The position numbers were made by a program, and so were the translations under genes. From Chelydra serpentina (Eukaryota; Chordata; Testudines; Chelydridae), in the NCBI GenBank assembly GCA_037349315.1, contig JBAIAC010000042.1, forward strand, positions 8,680,001 to 8,744,000: a stretch of DNA of 64,000 nt, read 5' to 3'. Position 1 is the first letter of the stretch. The number at the start of each line of letters is the position of its first letter. Below the pieces are notes generated by a model. The model was given only the letters and a program-made list of their open reading frames with translations, did no database searches and was not told the origin of the DNA. This document shows positions 1 to 12,516 of this stretch, piece by piece.

Positions 1-1080
1 ACCGGTATTTCAACATCCTTAATGGTAATCTGCTGGTCTGGAAAGAAAGTCCCTGTTTACAGCTTTATGAACAGGCCTGTGTTCTTAAAGATGCATGTGT
101 CATGCACCTTCCCTGACCATCCTGTGTTGATGCTGGTAAAACATCCCCAGTGATCCACCAGTGCTTGCAATACCATACACCTTAAAAGGCTTACTTTGTG
201 CACAGATTATTACAGTACTGTGCAGGGTGTGAATATAGAGTGTGGGGAATTGGACTACGGGAGGACACTGGAAACAGTGTTTTCTTACTTCCTTCTATAT
301 GTGGGGTTGGCCAAATTTGAATATTTCAGAAGAAAAGCTCCATACTGAATTCTATGGGGTTGGGTGACGTGTGAAGTAATCAAACAGACCTTGAAGTAAT
401 TAAACAAATAGCTCTTTCCACAGAATCATTCTTATTAGGTGAGGGACTGTCAAGAACTAAACTAGATGATCAGCTCACCACAAGTTGTCAGCACTTTCTC
501 TGGAACTGAGAGGTGCAAACAGTTCAGAACATGTGCCTAGGTTCTTGGCTCACAACCCAGGTTTCCTCTGTAAACCTGTTAACTCCTAGTTGTCCATTAA
601 ATGCCCCAAAATATCATTAAAACAAACTTAATGTCACCCTGTGGGCCATGTACACTTCCAGAACGCTGAGTTCAGCTACACTGAAACCTCTGGAAACCCA
701 GAAATGAAGTCATGGTACATTCCATTCCCACATCCTCCTGCTCAAAGGCCTCCAAATTAGGATCTTTACTCCTACCCCAAGCCCATGGGAAGCTCAGCAA
801 TATTTTAGCTAATCTGTGGTTAGTAAGTAAACGTGGCTTTTATAGCACTCAAAAAAATTGTCTGTCAAACAGTGTGATTCTCAACCTGCTGCTCCACTAT
901 ACTTTCACAAAGAAACACTTGTCACAAAGCAATTTAAGTTGGGTAAGTCTTATATTTCCCAACACAAACCATTAAAATTTTGATAATGCCATGATATAGG
1001 ACACTGCTTATTCATAGACTTGAAGGCCATTAGATCATCGTGTTTGATTTCCTGTGTAACACAGGACAGAGAATGTCACC
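1..1080. other. No recognised feature
   Basis: I see no gene, exon chain or repeat family I can name here. Confidence 0.4.
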
Positions 1081-1740
1081 CACTTACTCTGGTATAGAGC
1101 CCAATAACTTGTGTCTGACTAAAGCATCTTCTAGAAAGTCTCGTCTGGAATTGTAGACGTCAAGAAATGGAGAATCCACCACTTCCCTTGGGAGTTTGTG
1201 CCAAGGGTTAATCACCCTCTCTGCTAACAAATTATGCCTTATTTCTAACTGGAATACATCTGGCTTTAGTTTCCCAATCACTGGTTCTTCTTCTGCATTT
1301 ATCTGGTAGATTAAAGAGGCCTCTAGGACCTGGCATTTTTTCCTCCTCTTAATCGTCTTTTGGGATGAACTAAACAGCTCGAGCCTTCTAGTAAAGGCAA
1401 GTTCTCCAGCCCTTGAATAATTTTGGTGGCTTTTTTCTGCACTTTCTCCAGTTTTTCAACATCCATTTTGAAGTGTGGACACCAGAACCGAATACAATGT
1501 TATAATGTTGGTCTGGCCAATGCCACGTAGAGAGGGAAAATAACCTTCATGGTCTATTCCCTCTCTTTACACATCCAAAGGTCACCTTAGCCCCTTGTGC
1601 CACAGCATCAAACTGGGAGCTCATGTTGAGGTGCTTGTTCATTATGATCCCTGAAACCTTTTCAGAGTCACTGCTTTCTAGTAACGTGTAAGGAGCGGGA
1701 TTTGAGCCCACACTCCCACTGAGAAACAAAGCACACAAGA
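1081..1740 (-). mobile_element. Old CR1/L3-like LINE fragment
   Basis: Minus-strand translations give typical CR1 reverse-transcriptase C-terminal text (RHNLLAERVINPWHKLPREV) and an upstream segment containing LLESSDSEKVSGI and AKVTFGCVKRG in broken frames. The stretch 1465-1560 closely resembles 4985-5065, so the same old family is present twice. Confidence 0.7.
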
Positions 1741-4540
1741 AAAGGGAAGACAGAATCTGCTCTCAAGACAACTCTAGCCACATTACAATACCCACTCAGC
1801 AAGTTTGCACTGATAGTCAGACTCTGCATGATCATGGATCCAGATACACAGAGTACATTAATCTCCTCATCGTGCAATCCAAATATTTTATCACAGCCCC
1901 AGCAACATCAGCTTTGACATGTGTCCAGATGCAGCATGGTATATGTTGGCAGAGAAGCCTTGGCAGAGTGCAACTGAGGTTCTGCATTGTATTGGGAGGG
2001 AGACCGTATCTTTGGGTGCCCCATTTACATTAGCACCTCCTCGGGGAACACATGCCTCAGGACCCAGCTAATACATTACCGAGCAGCAAGAGTTCTTCCA
2101 ATCACACCTCTTCCATGTTGCTACCTCCAGTTTCTGGGAGGTCACAGAGAAAAATGATGGCTCAGAAGGATGTGTTGGCAGGCTGGTCAAACTTCCTGTA
2201 ACATGTGCAGTGCAAAGTCAAGTTTTCCCATATTGCACCATGAACAAAGGGCTAGAGCAGCAACATTTCGCCAGGGTGCTAAGACGTTTGGGGTATACTG
2301 AAGTGTGAACACCACAGCCCAGTTTTGGGCCTGGGTTAAAAAATTCTTAGCTTAGGGTTGGCAATCAGTGTAGATCCCAAGCCCTGGGTTTTCAAATCCA
2401 GTAACCCTGGGCTTATATACCCATAGGGTATATTTACACTGCAGTGTAAACCCAGAGTCAGACTTAGACTTGAGCTCAAACCAACCTTCTCTCTACACAC
2501 AATTCTGACTTGAGCCTGAGCCAGGACCCTGCTGGGACTTGGGTCCAAACCCCATTGTTTTGCAATGTGGACACAGCTCCAAAGTCAGACTCTGAAATTC
2601 CACCAATGCTGTCCCACAATCCCATGGGCCAGTGTACTTTGTCCTCTCTATCCCAGGACAAACTAACAATTGAATCCCAGATAAAGAAGCAAGCCCCCTT
2701 GTTCAAGTCCAGGAGCTGGATACTTAACCTTTCCATTTCATTTTGACCGCTGAGCTGCAAACACCGTGAACCTTCTCCCATATTTGGCAAAGGATGTCTT
2801 CATGTCAGTGGCCATGGCAAATGCACTGCTGGCAAAACACAGGGGAGTGCAGCCATATTTTGGTGAATCTCTTGCGCAAGGTGAGCAAACACTTTGACTT
2901 TAGGGAGCGTTCCAGGACTGACCACACGTTTGCTATTCTCTGGTACAAGCTGGCAGCTTGGGGAGTCACTGGACTGGTGACCAGCGCAGGGAGTGGATAA
3001 AGGCAAGACTGACTACTGGAAAGCCAGGGATGAGAATCACACCACTGGAAGCTCATCATCATCCCGACCCTTTATGAGGAGTTAGACAGGGTACTGGACC
3101 GAGCACCGAGCCACCACCACTTCACAACACCACTTGTCAGCTGGGATGGTGACTTTCTGCCTTCTGAATTGTGGGGGGGGTCAATTCTCCTCCTCCTCCC
3201 CCCAGGAAAGCTGAGATTAGGCCAGCAGAGTTCCAGCCTCAGGGGAGGTGGGACGGAGAAAGGAATTTGGCTGTGAGAGAGGTTTGAAGACTCTCCCTGC
3301 CCTGACACTTTTGCTGTTAAAAGCAATGCATGGCTGAGAGCATGGAGGGAGGCAGTCCTGGCAGATTTCTTACTTTGGGGGACAAAGGGACCCACCCACA
3401 CTCCCTAGAAAGGGAATGGGACAGGAAGAAGAACCAGGTCTCAAGTTTATGCCCAAATGTCTTGGGGTAATGGCGGTGAGGGGGGAAGGAGCATGTGAAA
3501 GCTAAGCCCATTGGTTCTAAAGAGAGAACTGATTCAGGAGGGTTGTCAAACAACTTTGTATGGATTTTGGAAGGATGTCTGCTGGCTTCCTAGTAGAATG
3601 CTTGTCAACTGAACAGGAGAAATGGGAAACTTGTGAAAAGTAATGGCAAAACTGCCATCCAGTGAATAAACCTGTCAAGGCAACACGTTTTTGGATTCCC
3701 CTAGGGTGCTGGTCAGGACCTTATTTACACCCACTTCTGTAGAGGGAGATATGAGGGACTGACAACACTGGGCAATTTCTTGAACAAACCTGATAGAATT
3801 AAGATAATTCAATGTAGTTTAAATGATATCTTATTGAATTAGAGTTAACACCATTTGGATTTCATTTTATTTTGTAATACAAATATTAGGAGGAGGAAGG
3901 AGGAGGAGGAAAGTAGGAGGAAGATCAAAGTTCTTTTTCGAACAATGTGTGAAGTGGATTTCCTTAGGAAATACCTTGAGATGAGGTCATGAGGAGAATG
4001 CAAATTCTCCCTCTCTGAAGCCAACCTTTTGAAGATAAGCCCTGGGGAAAGAGGCCCTTTGTATACTAGATATCTGCTTCTGTATAAAATGGTATAAAAA
4101 GGCAACTGAACACACTGAGTGTGCAACTGCAGGGGATCTGAAAGCCAAGAGAGGATGCTCTCGCTGAAGTGTTTTTGAGGAAATACAGGTGCAGTCACCC
4201 TGAAGCGTGACACCCACTTTATAGTAATTTTATCTAGACCATGTTTCCCTAGTTTGCTTATGAGAATGCCCTCTGGGACTGTATCAATGAACCATGTGTG
4301 CCTCTCATGGCTTCTGTAGCCTCTTCTGTGCTCATGTGATGCCTTCTACCTTCCCTACAGCACCAAGCCTCTCCATCCACACAAACCCTCTGTCCTCTCC
4401 CACTCAACAAGGAAAACCTCTGGGACTATATCAAAAATCCTAAAATCAGGATATATCAAGTGTACTGCATCCCTCATATCCACTGCACCAATAACCCAGT
4501 CAAAGAAGGAAAATAGGTTTGCTGGCATAGTTTGTTCTTG
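1741..4540. other. Mostly unassigned sequence
   Basis: About 1960-2070 resembles 9235-9350, so it is a dispersed repeat. A GGA-rich simple stretch lies at 3885-3925. Nothing else recognised; short open frames lack family features. Confidence 0.4.
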
Positions 4541-5210
4541 AAAAATCCATGCTGGCTATTCCTTATAACCCAATTATCCTCCAGGTTTCTTCAAATTGTT
4601 TGTTTACTAATTTGTTCCACTCTTTTTCCAGGTATAGACATTAGAATGACTGGTTTATAGTACTCTGGGTCCTCTTTGTTCCCCTTTTTAAAGATAGGTA
4701 CTATATTTGTCCTTCTTCTGTCTTCTGAGATCTTAATCTTCCTCCAGGAGTTCGCTAAGTTAATTGCTAAAGGTTCCAAGATTTGTTCAGCTAGTTCCTG
4801 ATTTGGTGGTCTATATTAGACCCCTACCATGATGTCACCTTCATTTTTCACCCCATTTACCTTTACCCAGAGACTTTCAACTAATCTGTCTCCCACCTCC
4901 TTCTGGACCTCAGAACAAGTGTATATATTCTTGATGTATGATGTATCATCTCCTCCCATTTCTCCATGCCTTTTCTTCCTGAACAAGCTTTTTGAAGTGT
5001 GGACACCAGAACTGAGCACAACATTGTAATGTTGGTCTGGCCAATGCCATATAGACAGGTAAAATAACCTCCCCACTCCCACTCTTCTCTTCACACATCC
5101 AAGGACCGCCTTAGCCCTTCTGGCCACAGCATCACCCTGGGAGCACATGTGGAGTTACATGTCCATTATGACCCTTTTTCAGAGTCCCTGCTATCTAGGA
5201 ACACGAGGAG
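4541..5210 (-). mobile_element. Decayed CR1/L3-like LINE fragments
   Basis: Minus-strand text ANSWRKIKISEDRRRTNIV and IFKKGNKEDPEYYKPV is the CR1 RT region before the palm; 4985-5200 repeats the segment at 1465-1690 with broken frames. Several stops make it nonfunctional. Confidence 0.65.
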
Positions 5211-6775
5211 TGTGAACTCAAAAGTGAAATTCCGGAACTATTAACTATGGTTTATAATCTGTGCTTTAAATCAGCTTCTGTGCCCAATGACTAGAAGATA
5301 GCTCATGTAACACCAATATTTAAAAAGGGCTTTAGAGGTGATCACAACAATTGCAGATCAGTAAGTCTAATATCAGTAGTGGGCAAATTAGTTGAAACAA
5401 TAGTAAAGAATAAAATTGTCAGACACATTGGACAAAAGTCAACATGGTTTCTGTAAAGGGAAATCATGTTTTACTAATCTATTAGGGTTCTTTGAAGGGG
5501 TCAAGAAACATGTGGACAAGGGGGATCCAGTGGACATAGTGTACTTAGATTTACAGAAAGCCTTTGACAAGGTTCCTCAACAAAGACTCTTACGTAAATT
5601 AAGTTGTCACGGGATAAGAGGGAAGATCCTTCATGGATTAAGAACTAGTTAAAAGACAGGGAACAAAGGGTAGGAATAAATGGTACATTTTCAGAATGGA
5701 GAGGGGTAACTAGTGGTGTTCCCCAAGGGTCAGTCCTAGGACCAACCCTATTCAAAAATGATCTGGAGAAAGAGGTAAACAGTGAGGTCGCAAAGTTTGC
5801 AGATGATACTAAACTGCTCAAGATAGTTAAGACCAAAGCAGACCGTGAAGAACTTCAAAAAGATCTCACAAAACTCAGTGATGGGGCAACAAAATGGCAA
5901 ATGACATTTAATGTGGATAAAAGTAAAGAAATGCACATTGGAAAAAATATCCCCAACTACACATACAATATGATGGGGGCTAATTTAGCTATAACTAATC
6001 AGGAAAAAGATCTTGGAGTCATCGTGGATAGTTCTCTGAAGACATCCATGTAGTGTGCAGCGGCAGTCAAAAAAGCAAAAAGGATGTTAGGAATCATTAA
6101 AAAAGGGATAGATAATAAGACAGAGAATATCTTATTGCCCTTATATAAATCTGTGGTACTCCCACATCTTGAATACTGCGAACAGATGTGGTCTCCTCAT
6201 CTCCTCCCCTGCAAAAAACCGGCGAAAAGGTTAGAAAAGGTTCAGAGAAGGGCAACTAAAATGATTAGGGGTCTGGAATGGGTCCCATATGAGGAGAGAT
6301 TAAAGAGGCTAGGACTTTTCAGCTTGGAAAAGAGGAGACTAAGGGGGGATATGATAGAGGTATATAAAATCATGAGTGGTGTGGAGAAAGTGAATAAGGA
6401 AAAGCCACCAAATGAAATTAATGGGCTGCAGGTTTAAAATAAATAAAAAGACGTTCTTCTTCACACAGCGCAGAGTCAACCTGTGGAATTCCTTGCCTGT
6501 GAAGACTAGGCCTATAACAGGGTTTAAAAGAGAACTAGATAAATTAATGGAGGTTAAGTGCTATTAATGGCTATATCCAGGATGGGCAAGGAATGGTGTC
6601 CCTAGCCTCTGTTTGTCAGAGGGTGGAGATGGATGGCAGGAGAGAGATCACTTGATCATTACCTGTTAAGTTCACTCACTCTGGGGCACCTGGCATTGGC
6701 CACTGTCAGCAGACAGGATACTGGGCTTGATGGACCTTTGGTCTGACCCAGTATGGCCCTCCTTATGTTCTTATG
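5210..6775 (+). mobile_element. CR1 LINE, 5'-truncated
   Basis: Reverse-transcriptase region with motif A as VDIVYLDLQKAFDKVP (around 5530-5580), FADDTKL around 5795-5815 in another frame, and the C-terminal ITGFKRELDKLME near 6510-6550, followed by the CR1 3' UTR that ends at about 6775. Frames are broken by stops (for example near 5650 and 6052), so it is a dead copy. Its 3' end abuts the 3' end of another CR1 in opposite orientation. Confidence 0.85.
5416..6437 (+). pseudogene. CR1 reverse transcriptase remnant
   Basis: Open pieces at 5416-5652 and 6084-6437 cover RT motifs 1-A and the thumb-like C-terminal part (LPHLEYCEQMWSP, RRATKMIRGLEWVPYEERL). The middle, with FADD, is in a different frame. 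Inactive. Confidence 0.8.
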
Positions 6776-7167
6776 AATCATAGAATCTCAGGGTTGGAAG
6801 GGACCTCAGGAGGTCATCTAGTCCAACCCCCTGCTCAAAGCAGGACCAACCCCAACTAAATCATCCCAGCCAGGGCTTTGTCAAGCCTGACCTTAAAAAC
6901 CTCCAAGGAAGGAGATTCCACCACCTCCCTAGGTAACCCATTCCAGTGCGTCACCACCCTACTAGTGAAAAGGTTTTTCCTAATATCCAACCTAAACCTC
7001 CCCCTCTGCAACTTGAGATCATTACTCCTTGTTCTGTCATCTTCTACCACTGAGAACAGTCTAGATCCATCCTCTTTGGAACCCCCTTTCAGGTAGTTGA
7101 AAGCAGCTATCAAATCCCCCCTCACTCTTCTCTTCTGCAGGCTAAACAATCCCAGTTCCCTCAGCCT

Positions 7168-8354
7168 CTACTCATAAGTCATGTGCTCCAGCCCCCTAGA
7201 CATTTTTGTTGCCCTCCGCTGGACTCTTTCCAATTTATCCACATCCTTCTTGTAGTGTGGGGCCCAAAACTGGACACAGTATTCCAAATGAGGCCTCACC
7301 AGTGCCGAATAGAGGGGAATGATCACGTCCCTCAATCTGCTGGAAATGTCCCTACTTATACAACCCAAAATGCCGTTAGCATTCTTGGCAACAAGGGCAC
7401 ACTGTTGACTCATATTCAGCTTTTTGTCCACTGTAACCCCTAGGTCCTTTTCTGCAAAACTGCTGTCCAGCCATTCGGTCCCTTGTCTGTAGCAGTGCAT
7501 GGGATTCTTCCGTCCTAAGTGCAGGACTCTGCACTTGTCCTTGTTGAACATCATCATATTTCTTTTGGCCCAATCCTCTAATTTGTCCAGGTCCCTCTGT
7601 ATCCTATCCCTACCCTTCAGCGTATCAACCACTCCTCCCAGTTTAGTGTCATCTGCAAAATCCTCCAGATCACTACCCATTGAGCCCGACTATCTAGCCA
7701 GTTTTCTATCCACCTTACAGTCCATTCATCCAGCCCATACTTCTTTAACTTGCTGGCAAGAATACTGTGGGAGACTGTATCAAAAGCTTTGCTAAAGTCA
7801 AGAAATAGCACATCCACTGCTTTCCCCTTATCCACACAGCCAGTTATCTCATCATAGAAAGCAATTAGGTTAGTCAGGCATGACTTGCCCTTGGTGAATC
7901 CATGCTGACTGTTCCTGATCACTTTTCCCTCCTTTAAGTGGTTCAGAATTGATTCCTTGAGGACCTGTTCCATGATTTTTCCAGGGACTGAGGTGAGACT
8001 GACTGTCCTGTAGTTCCCCAGATCTTCCTTCTTCCCTTTTTTAAAGATGAGCACTACATTAGCTTTTTTCCAGTCATCCGGGACCTCCCCCAATTGCCAT
8101 GATTTGTCAAAGATAATGGCCAATGGCTCTGCAATCACATTGGCCAACTCCCTTAGCACCCTCGGATGCACTGCATCCGGCCCCATGGACTTGTGCTCGT
8201 CCAGCTTTTCTAAATAGTCCCAAACTACTTCTTTCTCCACAGAGGGCTGGTCACCTCCTCCCCATACCGTGCTGTGGAGTGCAGCCACCTGGGAGCTGCC
8301 CTTGTCTGTGAAGACAGGCAAAAAAAGCATTGAGTACACTAGCTTTCTCCACAT
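7168..8354 (-). pseudogene. CR1 reverse transcriptase, frameshifted
   Basis: Two overlapping open pieces (8354-7617 and 7680-7168) give RT motifs in order: FTKGKSCLTNLIAFYDEI, motif A VDVLFLDFSKAFDTV, then FADDTKLGG and [17 protein letters not shown]. The switch of frame near 7650 interrupts the catalytic core just before FADD. The C-terminal piece continues at 7149-6856 after another break. Confidence 0.85.
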
Positions 8355-8585
8355 CCTCTGTCACTAGTGCCACATCCACTGTCACCTGAAGAAACACTTC
8401 TTGTTACTCCTAACATCTCCGGCTAGCTGCAACTCCAAGTGTGATTTGGCCTTCCTAATTTCACTCCTGCATGCCTGAGCAATATTTTTAAACTCCTCCC
8501 TGGTCAATTGTCCAATCTTCCACTTCTTGTAAGTTGCTTTTTTGTGTTTAAGATGAGCAAGGATTTCACTGTTAAGCCAAGCTGG

Positions 8586-9041
8586 TCACCTGCCATATTT
8601 ACTTTTCTTTCTACACATCGGGATGGTTTGTTCCTGCAACCTCAATAAGGATTCTTTAAAATACAGCCAGCTTTCCTCGACTGCTTTCCCCCTCATGTTA
8701 TTCTCCCAGGGGACCTTGCCCCTCAGTTCCCTGAGGGAGTCAAAGTCTGCTTTTCTGAAGTCCAGGGTCTCTGTTCTACTGCTCTCCTTTCTTCCTTGTG
8801 TCAGGATCCTGAACTCGTCCATCTCATGGTCACTGCCTCCCAGGTTCCCATCCACTATTGCTGCCTCTACTATTTCTTCCCTGTTTGTGAGCAGCAGGTC
8901 AAGAAGAGCTTTTCCCCTAGTTGGTTCCGCCAGCACTTGCACCAGGAAATTGTCCCCTACACTTTCCAAAAACTTCCTGGATTGTCTGTGCACCGCTGTA
9001 GTGCTCTCCCAGCAGATATCGGGGTGATTAAAGTCACCCAT
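8586..9041 (-). pseudogene. CR1 endonuclease domain, C-terminal part
   Basis: About 150 residues starting [12 protein letters not shown] with the GDFN motif and later GGSDHEM with the SDH motif of APE-type LINE endonucleases. The N-terminal catalytic half is missing, so this is part of a truncated element, not a separate gene. Confidence 0.82.
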
Positions 9042-9484
9042 GAGAACAGGGCCTGTGATCTAGTAACTTCTGTTAGTTGCTGGAAGAAAGTCTCGTCCAC
9101 CTAATCCCCCTGGTCTGTAGCAGACTCCCAACACGACATTACCCTTGTTGCTCCCACTTCTACATTTAATCCAGAGACTCTCAGGTTTTTCTGCAGTTTC
9201 ATACTGATATGTGTTTGTAGTTGAAGCATGAGGTTGCAACTAAGGTTCTGCTTTGTATTGTGAGGGAGATTACAGCTGTGAATGCCTCCCTCCATTAGCA
9301 CCTCCTGGGAGACCAAATGCCTCAGGGTGCAGCTAATGCGAGAGTCTGCAACTCTGGGTCACCAGCTGGAATCCAGCCCAGCTCAGCAAGGACTGACAGC
9401 TGTTCCCATCCCATCTAGTCGAGATCTGGTTTCCCTGTGTGAGATGAGTTTGGTGGGTCTCAGTTCCAGCTCTCACATCACAGA

Positions 9485-9927
9485 CAGTGGCGTAGCCAGG
9501 TTTAGACCACAGGGGGAGCAGCGCTATAAAAGGGCGCCTCCCCACTCCCCCTGTACTCACCCGGCGGTGCTTTAAAGGGCCCGGGGCTCCAGCCACTGCG
9601 GAGCCCCTGGGCCTTTTAAATCCCCGCTCAAGCCCGGCTCCACAGCGGGGCTGAGGGGGAGTGCTTTAAAGGGCCCGCGGCTCCCCGTAGCGGCAGGAGC
9701 CGCCAGCCTTTTAAAGCGCCCTCCCCTCCCCAGCCTGGCTCCGGCAGCAGGGCTAGGGGGTGGCGCTTTAAAGGGCCCATGGCTCCCCACAGCGGCAGGA
9801 GCCGTAGGCCGTTTAAAGCACACCCCGAGCCTGGCTCCCGCAGCCGAGCTCGGGCAGCACCTTAGCGCCGCTTCTCCTCACAGGGGGAGCGGCCCCTCCC
9901 CCTGCTCCCACCCTGGCTACGCTACTG
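9485..9927. mobile_element. hAT-type MITE with GC-rich internal array
   Basis: Terminal inverted repeats cagtggcgtagccagg and cctggctacgctactg, flanked by a perfect 8-bp target duplication atcacaga (9477-9484 and 9928-9935). The inside is an imperfect array of units built on tttaaagggcccggggctcc. No transposase. Confidence 0.88.
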
Positions 9928-10095
9928 ATCACAGATTGACCACCTGGCTTTGCACTGATTGGCGGACTCAGTTATGTGACACTGTCTTTACCAAGCCTCC
10001 GCACTTAAAATTTTAAAACAAGAATCCCTAACCTCAAGTTCGATGGTTTACATCAGATATTGGCTAAATGAGTGCAGTAAACTTTCTCTCCTCTG

Positions 10096-10133
10096 TTTTC
10101 TTTCTTTCTTTTTCTTTCTTTCTTTCTTTCTTG
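10096..10133 (+). repeat. (TTTC)n microsatellite
   Basis: Run of ttttctttc units with few interruptions. Confidence 0.9.
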
Positions 10134-10209
10134 GAACAACCTTCCCTCCCCCGCTCTCCCTCCCCAATATTTTAAACTCTAGTAAACATCTTGTGTGTGT
10201 GTGTTTTGT

Positions 10210-10510
10210 CATCATAGGCACTGACTCTAGGCCTGGCGCACCAACCGGAAAAAAATGGTGAGTGCTCAGCATCCACCGGCATCCCCGCTGATCAGTGCCT
10301 CCTCCTCCCTCCCAGCTGTTTAGCAGCATGCAGGAGGCACTGTGGGGGGAATGAGGGTGGGGCGTGTTCGGGGGGGGCAGAAGAGGTGGGACGGGGCAGG
10401 GCAGGGGCAGGAAAAGGTGGGGTGGGAGCTTGGGGAAAGGGGTGGAGGGGGGGCTGGTGCAGATCGAGGGTCGAGCACCTCCCAGGAAAGGACAAAGTCT
10501 GTGCCTGTGG
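10210..10510 (+). repeat. Dispersed GC-rich repeat, copy 1
   Basis: Begins near gcactgactctaggcctggcgcaccaa and includes gtgctcagcatccacc and a G-rich purine tract. Related copies are at 24030-24430 and 49945-50165 (both share the tgagcaccca or ggcgccaacttt blocks). Family not identified. Confidence 0.5.
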
Positions 10511-10669
10511 CTATCATTATTCATGAACTCCTTGTCCAACTGACCTCAAATTAGGCAGAAAAAAATTGTCTTCAGCCATAGGCTTAACCTATTAATTTTG
10601 AGCCCAATATTCCTCAGACTGTGGATTTTAAAAGAGGGAGCCATTATATGGCTTAGGGCTTGTCTACAT

Positions 10670-11083
10670 CAATGGTTCTCAACCAGGGTTATGCGTACCT
10701 CTGAGGATACACAGAGGTCTTCCAGGGGGTACATCAACTCTTCTAGATATTTGCCTAGTTTTACAACAGGCTACAGAAAAAGCACTAGCGAAGTCAGCAC
10801 AAGTTAAAATTTCATACAGACAACGATTTGTTTATAGCACTCTACATATTATGCACTGAAATGTAAATACAATATTTATATTCCAATTTATTAATTTTAT
10901 AGTTATGTAGTAACAATGAGAAAGGAAGCAATTTTTCAGTCATAGTGTGGCTGTGACTCTTTTGTATTTTTATGTCTGATTTTGTAAGCAAGCTGTTTTT
11001 AAGTGAGGTGAAACTTGGTGGTACACAAGACAAATCAGACGCCTGAAAGGGGTACAGCCATCTGATAAGGTTGAGAGCCACTG
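10670..11083. mobile_element. hAT-type MITE (Charlie-like ends)
   Basis: Ends caatggttctcaacc and ggttgagagccactg are inverted repeats; flanks gtctacat and agctacat match at 6 of 8 bases as an eroded target duplication. AT-rich noncoding interior. Confidence 0.8.
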
Positions 11084-11610
11084 AGCTACATAATTGCAAC
11101 CTTAATTGTGAAGGGGCTACCTTTTCTCCAGGATATTGCTGCTATAAAATTTCCTGATGAGGTCAGGTGCACAGCAATTTGCATAAATGAAGCCATCATC
11201 GCTGAAGGTAAAATAGGGAAATACCCTTAGCTATCATGTTTCAAACCGTTATTGTTGTTGGAAATCAACAAATTCCTCAAGGGGATTCAGACCCCCTTTG
11301 AGAGGAATCCATACTGAATTATGTCTTGTACTATCTCTGCTGAGATGAAGACAGATATATTTATGAGTTGGATATATACATCTGTGGGACTTCCAGAAAA
11401 ATTAGTTGCTTGGGTACTAGTAAACTGGTGTCTACTGATGAAAGGGTGTGACTGAAAGAGGGAGGAAACTATACAGAGGTGGGTCTTTAGATTGAAAATT
11501 CACTTCCTCTAGAATTTTTATTTACATATTTCTCAATAGTTGGAACATACTGATTGATTGGTAGGAATTTTTGAACCACTTTTTCTTTTTTGAGCCAGGC
11601 TTCTTCAGTC

Positions 11611-11618
11611 TATATAAA
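11611..11618 (+). promoter_or_regulatory. TATA box of LAAO copy A
   Basis: tatataaa lies about 30 bp upstream of the conserved leader exon. The surrounding 250 bp or so is recognisably shared with the copy B promoter, whose box is ctataaaat at the matching place. Confidence 0.65.
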
Positions 11619-11640
11619 CAAGGTTCTCACTAGATGACTA

Positions 11641-11670
11641 GTGCTGCTGGTGGAAACATGGACAGTTTCT
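11641..11670 (+). other. LAAO: LAAO copy A, leader exon 1 (predicted)
   Basis: About 30 bp downstream of a TATA box, a short conserved stretch ends at a consensus donor, gtaagtg (11671). It contains ATG at 11658 in a strong initiation context (A at -3, G at +4). Its 13 coding bases would splice in frame onto the exon at 12517. The same exon and donor occur in copy B (44059-44088). Exact transcription start is inferred. Confidence 0.6.
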
Positions 11671-12516
11671 GTAAGTGAAACTGCTATGGGGCTGGGAAAG
11701 ATTGCCTATTAGTCCAGCTTAAACTTGAGTTCTTGTTTTGCATCTTTCTCTTTGTCACCTCATACTTTTCTTTCCCTCTCCTTTTCAGACAGGTATGTGT
11801 TTGGATTTGTTTTTCAGTGCCACTTTCTGTCCTGTAAGGGTTCATTCCAAATGCCATTGAAATTGATGGGAAGACTCCCAATAATTTCCATGAGCCTTGG
11901 ATCATTCCCTGATGGTGGTTAGTGTGTTGTGTGGGGTTTTTTGCTTGTTTGTTTATTTTTTGGTTTTGGTTTTGGGTCGGTTTTTTAGGGGTTTGGTTTT
12001 TTTTGAGAGAGAGAGTATTTGGGTATTTTATGGTACAATTAGGTCATCAAGGGCCTGATCCTCAACCATTGAAAGCAATGGGAGTTTTGTCATTAACTTC
12101 AATGGGGGCAGGCTCAGACTTTGATGTTGTAAATACATTTATTGTCATTAACCTTGTGTAATCCTCGGAGAGACTGCACTAAGATGTTGGGGGACCTATT
12201 CGCAATTTCTCTGCTCTCTTAAAGCTATGGCACAAATCAAGGACAATGTTCTAATGCCAGGGATGATTCCATGAGATTCCTCATGTGCTTAATTGTAGGA
12301 TCAGTGTTTAAAGCAAGTCACATTATTCAAAGGAAATTGATGACACTGTTTTGTTTCCTACATGAAACTGGTGCCAATTTCAGAAGGAAAAAGTGGGGTG
12401 GAAATTTATTCTGTAGTTCTTTGAGTAATTAGTTTGTACCTGAAATTAAGGGCTGGTTTGCTGCACACCCTTATCTGGATTTTAGCTCAGTTGTGGACTG
12501 ATTTGTGTAATTTCAG

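Larger units (their letters stand above)
6776..9206 (-). mobile_element. CR1 LINE with endonuclease and RT, 5'-truncated
   Basis: Reading on the minus strand: endonuclease C-terminal half, linker, reverse transcriptase, then 3' UTR ending in the CR1-type attctatgattcat at 6776-6790. Much better preserved than the older fragments at 1081 and 4541, but split over four frames. Coordinates of the 5' end are approximate. Confidence 0.88.

Noticed and set aside
10048..10539. 163-residue minus-strand frame with Pro and Lys runs
   Set aside because: Spans a (TTTC)n microsatellite and a dispersed repeat; no family features.
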